7,467 nucleotides of DNA, from assembly GCA_002477825.1 (NCBI GenBank), contig DLKT01000051.1, positions 1 to 7,467 on the forward strand, given 5' to 3'. The notes beneath the pieces were generated by a model. The model was not told the DNA's origin, did not search any database, and saw nothing but the letters and a program-made list of their open reading frames with translations. Below are positions 1-5,273 of this stretch, piece by piece. The stretch comes from Caryophanales bacterium UBA7581. GTDB lineage: Bacteria > Bacillota_I > Bacilli_A > RFN20 > CAG-826. The stretch's first letter is position 1. Each line of letters starts with the position of its first letter. The position numbers and the translations under genes were made by a program.

Positions 1-129
1 ACCTTAGAAGATGTATATGAACCTTATTTATTACAAATCGGAATGATTAACCGTACGCCAAGAGGCCGAGTGGTTACCGAAAAAGCCTATGCACATTTAA
101 AGAAAAAACATCAAGGTTCGTTATTTTAA
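1..129 (+). CDS. ruvB: Holliday junction branch migration ATPase RuvB, C-terminal end (partial)
   Basis: Frame 1 is open from the first base to TAA at 127-129 and encodes the last 42 residues of a protein whose start lies outside the window. The segment TLEDVYEPYLLQIGMINRTP followed by RGR is the signature of the RuvB C-terminal winged-helix domain, which binds DNA. In the family, RuvB hexamers drive branch migration of Holliday junctions together with RuvA and RuvC or RecU. The ATPase domains are upstream and cannot be judged. The tail after the winged helix is short and basic (LKKKHQGSLF). The stop codon shares the palindromic TTAA at 126-129 with the stop of the convergent gene, so there is no room for a dedicated terminator and none was seen. 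Identification is firm from the C-terminal motif and supported by the Bacillus-like gene order. Confidence 0.93.
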   Translation, partial: TLEDVYEPYLLQIGMINRTPRGRVVTEKAYAHLKKKHQGSLF

Positions 130-506
130 TGTTTTTCTAATCTTTTACCTCCCATATTTACGCCTAGTACCGCACTGACATTTAAAATGACGATGCGAGC
201 GATCAGCATCAATCGACTTAATAAGCCGGCGCTTGTTAAACCGAAAAAGCGAAGAATTAGAGCAAATAAAACATAAATTAAAGAGAGGGTAATACCAATA
301 AGAAGCCCTCTTTTTTTCGTTTTAAAACCACTATAAAAGCCCAAAGCAAAAAAACCAATTAACGAAGAAATATACATGATCCATTCTCCACTTTGTACGG
401 TAATTACATCTTTATAACTGAGTAAAGATAAAATAAGAGAAAAGATAAGTCCAAAGAATAAAAGAGCAAAAAAGGACATACTAATGGTAGCTATCGTTTT
501 TTTCAT
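126..506 (-). CDS. TIGR04086-type small membrane protein (YrzE-like), function unknown
   Basis: A 126-residue, strongly hydrophobic protein with about four predicted membrane segments (roughly residues 8-30, 42-61, 67-89 and 98-118). A short basic loop (FKTKKRGLLIG, 61-71) follows the second segment, and the C-terminus has a glycine motif (GVNMGGK, 115-121). The loop G-x-K-x-K-x-RG and the end G-x-N-x-GG fit the TIGR04086 family of Bacillota, called YrzE in B. subtilis, which lies between ruvB and the DUF421/spoVB/secDF genes as here. No biochemical role is known to me. The ATG at 504-506 follows an excellent ribosome binding site, AGGAGGTT (complement of 512-519), with 7 nt spacing. The gene is divergent from the DUF421 gene and convergent with ruvB. 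Being a real gene is near certain; the family call is from motif and position. Confidence 0.85.
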   Translation of the reverse strand: MKKTIATISMSFFALLFFGLIFSLILSLLSYKDVITVQSGEWIMYISSLIGFFALGFYSGFKTKKRGLLIGITLSLIYVLFALILRFFGLTSAGLLSRLMLIARIVILNVSAVLGVNMGGKRLEKH

Positions 507-551
507 AAAATAACCTCCTAAAAGAGTATATGAGAGGACGATGGATTTTAG

Positions 552-557
552 AAGGAG
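552..557 (+). promoter_or_regulatory. Ribosome binding site selecting the DUF421 start
   Basis: AAGGAG lies 5 nt before the ATG at 563. It favours this start over the in-frame ATG at 530, which lacks a comparable site and would place non-family residues (MRGRWILEGEF) before the conserved N-terminus. Confidence 0.75.
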
Positions 558-562
558 AGTTT

Positions 563-1216
563 ATGTCTTTAAGCGATATTTGGCAAGTTACTTATAAAAC
601 TATCATTTGTTATTTTTTCTTAATTTTTATTCTCAAAGTCATGGGAAAAAGAGAAATCGGAAAAGTATCGACATTTGATATTGTCGTGTTCTTTGTTATT
701 TCGGAATTATTTTCCTTATCGTTAAATGAACCGAGTGGTTCGATTTGGCATTCTATTATTCCAATTACCATTATTGTATTATTGCAACTTTTAACTGCGT
801 TTTTATCCTTAAAAAGCAATAAAATCCGTTCCATCGTAGAAGGAAAAGTGACTTTTATTATTTATAACGGGGAACTCAATCAAAAGGAAATGAAAAAGCA
901 ACGCTACAACATCGACGATTTGATGTCCCAATTAAGAGCGAAAGAAATTCAACTTCCGAATGAAGTCGCATTTGCAATTTTAGAAGATACGGGCGCATTA
1001 ACCATCATTAAAAAAAGCGATTGTACGTTAAAAGATCCTGAGCCCATAATTTCTGATGGAAAAATCATGAAAGATGTCATCAAGCGTCTTTCATTAAACG
1101 AAGATGATGTTTTAACTTTATTAAACAATGAAGGTTATACCAATTTTAACGATATATTTATTGCTTTATTACGAACGGACGACACTCTCTTTTTGATACC
1201 GAGAAAACGCATGTAA
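563..1216 (+). CDS. DUF421 (YetF/YrbG-type) membrane protein
   Basis: A 217-residue protein with about three N-terminal membrane segments (roughly residues 9-26, 39-55, 62-82) and a cytoplasmic C-terminal domain. MGKREIGKVSTFDIVVFF (27-44) is the hallmark of DUF421. The later stretch MKKQRYNIDDLMSQLRAKEI (110-129), then VAFAILEDTGALTIIKK (135-151), matches the family's second conserved block. An ATG at 530 would add 11 residues, but it has only a weak purine run upstream, whereas the ATG at 563 follows AAGGAG at 552-557 with 5 nt spacing and begins directly before the first membrane helix. The biochemical function is not established; family members are membrane proteins found in many spore-forming Bacillota. 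In B. subtilis the homologue YrbG lies next to spoVB. The last 48 bp overlap the 3' end of the convergent flippase gene. Confidence 0.88.
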   Translation: MSLSDIWQVTYKTIICYFFLIFILKVMGKREIGKVSTFDIVVFFVISELFSLSLNEPSGSIWHSIIPITIIVLLQLLTAFLSLKSNKIRSIVEGKVTFIIYNGELNQKEMKKQRYNIDDLMSQLRAKEIQLPNEVAFAILEDTGALTIIKKSDCTLKDPEPIISDGKIMKDVIKRLSLNEDDVLTLLNNEGYTNFNDIFIALLRTDDTLFLIPRKRM

Positions 1217-2503
1217 AACGTGATAACCATTTAAAACAATCGTTAAAAAGATTTCAAAAATCGTTGATAACGCAACCGCCATGATGTGGAAGTGATTAAT
1301 TAATGCTAATAAAGAAAGAATTCGTGCAATGCAAGATAAAACGGTTGTGATAAATGCTTTTTTTGTTAATCCTAAGGCATGCATTGCATTATTTAATGGT
1401 GACTCAATGTAGTAAAGAATAAAGGGGAATGCTAAATAATGAATGTATTTAACACCTTCCTCAGTATGATAAAGAATGCGTAATACTGTATTTCCAAAAA
1501 AGAAGAAGAAAATCGACATACTGATACCAATACCTAAAGAAATACCTAAGACGTTTAAAAAGATTTTTTTGGCTTTTCCATATTCTTTTTTTCCTACATA
1601 AGAAGCCATATTAGGTAATAAATAATTAGCTAAAGCTAAAGCAAAGAAACCGGGAAGTAATAAAATTGGCATCGCATAACCATTTAATACCCCATAATCG
1701 AGCATAATCTCGTTCGCGTTATATCCCGCTTTTAAAAGCATATTTGTGGTTAAAATTGGTTCAGCAAAATAGGTTAATGACCCTACAATTCTCGATAATG
1801 TAATCGGTAGAGAAAGCGATAAAATCCCAGGAATTTCTTCTAAAGGATGAATTTCTTTTAAATTAAAAATTTCTAAGCTCCGTTTATAAAGGTGAAATTG
1901 ACTTTCTGTTAACAAATATAAACTTTGGAAAACTTCACCCACGCAAACACCTAACATAGCCCCAAAAGCGGCATATTCAGGCCCGATTTTTGTAAAATGA
2001 TCCAAAAATAATAAGACAAAAATAATTCGTGAAACCTCTTCGGCAATCGATGATTTTGCGGTCATTTTAACCCGATTATGACCAATAAAATATCCTTTTA
2101 AAAGGCTCGAAAGTCCCACTAAAGGAATGAGTAAAGCGAGGGCATAAAGCGTCAAAGTTACCGATTCGTTTTTTAACACATTTTTAGCTAAAAAAGGTGA
2201 TAACCAAATGGTTAATGTCATAAAAACAATCGAAATGATACACGATAAAATAAGGCCACAAGTGAAGATTTTTTTACTTCGTTCTTTGTGCTTACTAATG
2301 AGTGTTGCAATAGCAGTTGGTAACCCCATTTGTGCGAGCGTGATTAAAAAAACCATCGCTGGACTTGCTAGTGTATAAATAGCCATTGCTTCAAGACCAA
2401 TCATTCGGGTGGTAAGAATTCTTGCAACCATGGAAAGGCCTTTAGAAACAAATCCGAGAAATATTAACTGCAAAATAATTGAAATTACGTTTTTTTTCTT
2501 CAA
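1169..2503 (-). CDS. spoVB: SpoVB-like MOP-superfamily lipid-linked oligosaccharide flippase
   Basis: A 444-residue polytopic membrane protein with about 12 predicted helices and few charges outside loops. Stretches typical of the SpoVB/COG2244 flippases are visible: IYTLASPAMVFLITLAQMGL with PTAIATLIS (42-70), LLKGYFIGHNRVKMTAKSSI then AEEVSRI (134-160), and DYGVLNGYAMPILLLPGFFA (269-288). The family moves undecaprenyl-linked precursors across the cytoplasmic membrane; B. subtilis SpoVB acts in spore cortex synthesis. At 444 residues it is shorter than B. subtilis SpoVB (about 518), so it may lack two helices and act in vegetative wall or polysaccharide synthesis; that is inference. The start is TTG: the next in-frame codon set upstream includes TGA, the nearest downstream ATG is residue 25 inside the first helix, and AAGGTG sits 7 nt upstream. 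It is divergent from secDF and convergent with the DUF421 gene. Confidence 0.85.
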   Translation of the reverse strand: MKKKNVISIILQLIFLGFVSKGLSMVARILTTRMIGLEAMAIYTLASPAMVFLITLAQMGLPTAIATLISKHKERSKKIFTCGLILSCIISIVFMTLTIWLSPFLAKNVLKNESVTLTLYALALLIPLVGLSSLLKGYFIGHNRVKMTAKSSIAEEVSRIIFVLLFLDHFTKIGPEYAAFGAMLGVCVGEVFQSLYLLTESQFHLYKRSLEIFNLKEIHPLEEIPGILSLSLPITLSRIVGSLTYFAEPILTTNMLLKAGYNANEIMLDYGVLNGYAMPILLLPGFFALALANYLLPNMASYVGKKEYGKAKKIFLNVLGISLGIGISMSIFFFFFGNTVLRILYHTEEGVKYIHYLAFPFILYYIESPLNNAMHALGLTKKAFITTVLSCIARILSLLALINHFHIMAVALSTIFEIFLTIVLNGYHVLHAFSRYQKESVVRS

Positions 2504-2510
2504 TTTTTTT

Positions 2511-2516
2511 CACCTT
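2511..2516 (-). promoter_or_regulatory. Ribosome binding site supporting the TTG start of the flippase gene
   Basis: On the minus strand AAGGTG is followed by seven A residues and then TTG at 2503-2501. The spacing suits initiation. An in-frame TGA (2512-2510) just upstream rules out a longer protein. Half of this site lies in the arm of the palindrome at 2514-2531. Confidence 0.65.
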
Positions 2517-2531
2517 ATTTCTTGAAATAAG
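2514..2531. promoter_or_regulatory. Perfect 8-bp inverted repeat over the secDF -35 element (possible operator)
   Basis: CTTATTTC-TT-GAAATAAG is a perfect inverted repeat with arms at 2514-2521 and 2524-2531. Its right half contains most of the TTGAAA -35 hexamer of the secDF promoter, and its left half overlaps the ribosome binding site of the divergent flippase gene. As DNA it has the shape of a dimeric repressor site. As minus-strand RNA, a 7-bp A-U stem with a CAAG loop could partly hide the flippase ribosome binding site. No known regulator consensus is recognised, and A/T palindromes arise easily in such DNA. Confidence 0.35.
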
Positions 2532-2550
2532 AAGTAAGAAATGATATAGT
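2522..2550 (+). promoter_or_regulatory. Sigma-A type promoter of secDF with extended -10
   Basis: TTGAAA at 2522-2527, a 17-bp spacer and TATAGT at 2545-2550 give a near-consensus housekeeping promoter. TG at 2542-2543, one base before the -10 hexamer, makes it an extended -10. The predicted start near 2556-2557 gives secDF an untranslated leader of about 128 nt. It is the clearest promoter in the window. Confidence 0.75.
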
Positions 2551-2559
2551 TTTAAAGCA

Positions 2560-2599
2560 GTGTATATGTTTAGTGCTATCAAACTATTCTTTCATACAC
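2560..2599 (+). promoter_or_regulatory. Possible weak hairpin 1 in the secDF leader
   Basis: GTGTAT (2560-2565) can pair with ATACAC (2594-2599), enclosing a second short pairing of TAGT (2571-2574) with ACTA (2583-2586). Internal loops make the structure weak. No T-run follows, so it is not a terminator. It starts almost at the predicted 5' end of the transcript, where a stem can affect stability or initiation. Confidence 0.25.
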
Positions 2600-2615
2600 G
2601 TATCATCTTGCAATT

Positions 2616-2645
2616 CTATGAAAAAATGATTTCGTTTTATCATAG
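2616..2645 (+). promoter_or_regulatory. Hairpin 2 in the secDF leader
   Basis: CTATGA (2616-2621) pairs with TCATAG (2640-2645). After one A.A mismatch the stem continues with four A-U pairs, a U-G and a G-C, closing a four-base loop at 2629-2632. It lies about 40 nt before the secDF ATG and 27 nt before its ribosome binding site, without a following T-run. That suggests a leader element rather than a terminator; function unknown. Confidence 0.4.
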
Positions 2646-2684
2646 TCGTATCAAGAATAAATTAGAACCATTGGAGGGAAAATT

Positions 2685-5228
2685 ATGCGTCGTCGTTTTT
2701 TTGCATTTCTCACATTGATCATTAGTGCTTTAGTCCTATTGGTTGGAAATTTCGCAAGTGTCTATACGCGCACTAAAGGCGGTATTGAATTTGAAAACGG
2801 AAAACAATATGTCTACAAGATTTCTCAAAGTGATGAAGATGCCTTACCTGTCGATATTGAAGAAGCTGCTTCAGAAATGAATCGTCGTTTAAAGAGCGCT
2901 AACATCAATTATTACGACATTCACACGGAGGGTGAAGATCAAATCCGTGTTACATTTACGGGTGCTAACTCGTCAGAAGAAGAACATATCAAACAACTTC
3001 TTTCTTACAATGCTACGTTTACCTTAGAAACAACAGATGGTGAACAATCCGCTACTGGTGACGATATCTTTAAAGATTCGGTAGCCCGTATTGAATATCG
3101 AAATGAATATCCAATTATCGTTATTCCTATTTCCGATTCAACCAAAGCTGAAGTGATTCGTGATCATGCTTCTACATTAAGTAGTGCAAGCGATAGTGAA
3201 AGTGAAACTAGTATTGACTATACGATGATTGTTTTATGGGCCAATAAAGCTGAAGGCGATGACTTCGCTAACGCGATGGATCCTAACAATCCTGACTATA
3301 AGAAAATGCAAGAAAAAGTTTTATTAGCTTTCTCTTCCACGGAAGATAACTTCTACTATAATGGCAATCACAATGAACTTTATTATGTCGTTGGTGTAGG
3401 TAGTAATGATAGTCAAACCGCACCAACCAAAAATGAAGTACGTCAAGCTGCCATTGAAGCCCAACACAAAGTAAACTTATTCAATGCTGGTTCATTAGAT
3501 TATGAAGTTGACTTTATGTATGAATTAAATGCAGATGCGTATGTAGAAGAATTAATTCATGCCGGTGATAACTTATATATCAACTGGAATTCTAAAATCT
3601 TTATTTCTTTCTTAGCAGCTTTTGTTATTATTTCAGTAATTTTAACGGCTTACTATCGCATTAGTTCTCCTGTTGCTATTGTTACAATCTTTGCCTCATT
3701 ACTCATGAGTTTATTTATGTTCAATACTTTCGGTGTTGAATTTAGTATCGGCGCTATCGTTGGCTTAGCCATTACCGCTTTATTAGGTATCTTCTCTAGT
3801 GTTATTTATTTTGAAAACTTAAAGAACGAACTTTATAAGGGTAGAACTTTAAAGAAAGCAAATTCTGAAGCTTCTAAGCATACAACTTTACCAATTATTG
3901 ATGCTTCTGTTGTTTCCTTACTCGCTTCTTTAATTACTTACTTCATTGGTGAGCCATTAGTCAAACCATTTGCAGTTATGACCACGATTGGCTCCGTATG
4001 TAACTTGCTCTTTGTATTAGTAGGTTCAAAAGCCTTAATGTGGCTTTTAACCAACGATACTAGCTTACAAGATAAAAAACGTTATTTCGGTGTTGACGAA
4101 AGCAAAATTCCTAACACTGCAAACGAAGAAAAACAAACCTATTTTGGACCTTATGATGGAAAGAACTTCACCAAAAAATCTCCAAAAATCGGTATTGTTG
4201 CTGGCTTATTTGCGGTTATCGGTATTGCTTGTACGCTTGCCTTTAATTACACCATTGGCACTTTCAATTATGAAGACACCAATGTAGGAACACGTATCCA
4301 ATTAAAAGTTGATGATCGTTCCGAAATTAAAGACGTTGAAACCTTAGCTAACGATTTAATCAATGCCGGATTTAAAGTGAAAAACTTAGATTCCGCTAAA
4401 GAAACAGATCCAGATGATGAAAATACGACTTTAAATTATTACATCGTTGATATTAAATCTTTCCCTGAAGCGGATAGTGAAGTGTTTGCAGATCCAGTTT
4501 ACGATAACAATAACGAAATTGATCAAAATGCAACGATTCAAAGCTATTTCGAAAAATTCTATCAAGCCAAAGATTCTGGCGCTGAAGTTAAAGTATATGG
4601 AATTATGGCAAGAACCCGTGTCTTAAACGTTTGGAAAGTTGCTTTAGCTACTTTATTTGGTATCTTGCTCAGCGCTTTATATATCGCTATTCGTTATGGT
4701 ATTAGTAAAGCTATTAGCTCTGTACTTATTTCAACTCTATCGACCTTCTTAAGTCTTGCCTTCTTCATTATTTGTCGTATAACCTTTAATGATATGGCCG
4801 GCATTGCCTTATTAGGTATTATGGAAATCAGCCTCTTATCTAGCATCTTTGTCTTCCATAAAGAAAAAGAAATGCGCTTAGAAAATAAAGAAGAGGATGA
4901 AAAGACCGTGTTAAATAAATCCATCGCGAGTGCCTTTGGCTCTATGACCATCTTCCACTCCATGGCAATCCTTACCATCGTCTTATTCGTAGCCTTAGGC
5001 CCATCAAGCTATGAAATTTGCTTTGCTTTATTAGCCTTAGGTTCCATTATCTCTCTCTTGATGAACGCTACCTTATTAGGCCCAACCTTCAGTAGTATTC
5101 GTCATATGTTCACAAGAATGAAAACTTCTCGTCCAAAGAAAGAGAGAAAGAAAAAGAAGAAAGCGACAAAGACCACTACCAAGAGTAGTGAACCCGAAGA
5201 AGCTATCTTCATTGGTATTAACGACTAG
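2685..5228 (+). CDS. secDF: Fused protein-export subunit SecDF
   Basis: An 847-residue SecD-SecF fusion, as in Bacillus, with about 12 membrane helices: near 5-27, then five between 304 and 455 (SecD half), near 502-522, then five between 649 and 800 (SecF half). Large external regions lie at about 28-300 (P1) and 523-648 (P4). The SecD half is placed by FENLKNELYKGRTLKKA (376-392) and IIDASVVSL (404-412), which match the family's ER-IKEEL-GRT and DAN-TTL blocks. In the family SecDF pulls translocating proteins through SecYEG, using the proton gradient. Here the helix-4 Asp is Phe370, the SecF-half Asp aligns with Ser719, and the coupling Arg with about Ser753. The C-terminus (816-830) is rich in Lys/Arg. 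GGAGG at 2673-2677 is 7 nt before the ATG. It has its own promoter and terminator, and codons (AAC, TTC, GGT, CGT) suggest good expression. Confidence 0.93.
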   Translation: MRRRFFAFLTLIISALVLLVGNFASVYTRTKGGIEFENGKQYVYKISQSDEDALPVDIEEAASEMNRRLKSANINYYDIHTEGEDQIRVTFTGANSSEEEHIKQLLSYNATFTLETTDGEQSATGDDIFKDSVARIEYRNEYPIIVIPISDSTKAEVIRDHASTLSSASDSESETSIDYTMIVLWANKAEGDDFANAMDPNNPDYKKMQEKVLLAFSSTEDNFYYNGNHNELYYVVGVGSNDSQTAPTKNEVRQAAIEAQHKVNLFNAGSLDYEVDFMYELNADAYVEELIHAGDNLYINWNSKIFISFLAAFVIISVILTAYYRISSPVAIVTIFASLLMSLFMFNTFGVEFSIGAIVGLAITALLGIFSSVIYFENLKNELYKGRTLKKANSEASKHTTLPIIDASVVSLLASLITYFIGEPLVKPFAVMTTIGSVCNLLFVLVGSKALMWLLTNDTSLQDKKRYFGVDESKIPNTANEEKQTYFGPYDGKNFTKKSPKIGIVAGLFAVIGIACTLAFNYTIGTFNYEDTNVGTRIQLKVDDRSEIKDVETLANDLINAGFKVKNLDSAKETDPDDENTTLNYYIVDIKSFPEADSEVFADPVYDNNNEIDQNATIQSYFEKFYQAKDSGAEVKVYGIMARTRVLNVWKVALATLFGILLSALYIAIRYGISKAISSVLISTLSTFLSLAFFIICRITFNDMAGIALLGIMEISLLSSIFVFHKEKEMRLENKEEDEKTVLNKSIASAFGSMTIFHSMAILTIVLFVALGPSSYEICFALLALGSIISLLMNATLLGPTFSSIRHMFTRMKTSRPKKERKKKKKATKTTTKSSEPEEAIFIGIND

Positions 5229-5258
5229 GCTGCTTGCTCTTAAGCAGCCTTTTTTCTT
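5227..5258 (+). terminator. Intrinsic terminator after secDF
   Basis: A 9-bp stem (5227-5235 with 5242-5250, core GGCTGCTT/AAGCAGCC) closes a six-base loop and runs straight into T6-C-TT. The stem begins inside the secDF TAG stop codon. It is a canonical Rho-independent terminator ending only 15 nt before the recJ ATG, so recJ needs read-through or a promoter inside secDF; none was recognised there. Confidence 0.9.
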
Positions 5259-5265
5259 AAAAAGG
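5248..5265 (+). promoter_or_regulatory. Alternative hairpin hiding the recJ ribosome binding site
   Basis: CCTTTTT (5248-5254) is complementary to AAAAAGG (5259-5265), with a TCTT loop. The right arm includes the first part of the recJ site AAGGAGG (5262-5268). The left arm uses the last three stem bases and the T-tract of the terminator, so the two hairpins compete. The stem is mostly A-U and may be marginal. Confidence 0.35.
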
Positions 5266-5273
5266 AGGTATTT

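Noticed and set aside
525..553. Possible minus-strand promoter for the YrzE-like gene (TATACT as complement of 525-530)
   Set aside because: No acceptable -35 at 16-18 bp, and transcription would start within the ribosome binding site.
530..562. Upstream ATG that would extend the DUF421 protein by 11 residues
   Set aside because: No good ribosome binding site, non-conserved residues, and a better site directly before the ATG at 563.
610..834. 74-codon open frame on the minus strand
   Set aside because: It lies wholly inside the DUF421 gene, has no ribosome binding site and its product resembles no protein family; a shadow of the conserved gene.
1238..1265. Direct repeat AATCGTT (1238-1244 and 1259-1265)
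   Set aside because: Too short, lies in the flippase coding region and is expected by chance in AT-rich DNA.
2491..2510. T-runs near the flippase start as a plus-strand terminator
   Set aside because: No GC-rich stem precedes them and no plus-strand gene ends there; they are the A-rich start of the minus-strand gene.
4090..4287. 65-codon plus-strand frame inside secDF
   Set aside because: Out-of-frame shadow over the SecD-SecF linker region with no initiation signal or recognisable product.
4694..4978. 94-codon minus-strand frame inside secDF
   Set aside because: Antisense shadow of the SecF membrane helices; hydrophobic-coding DNA often leaves the opposite strand open.
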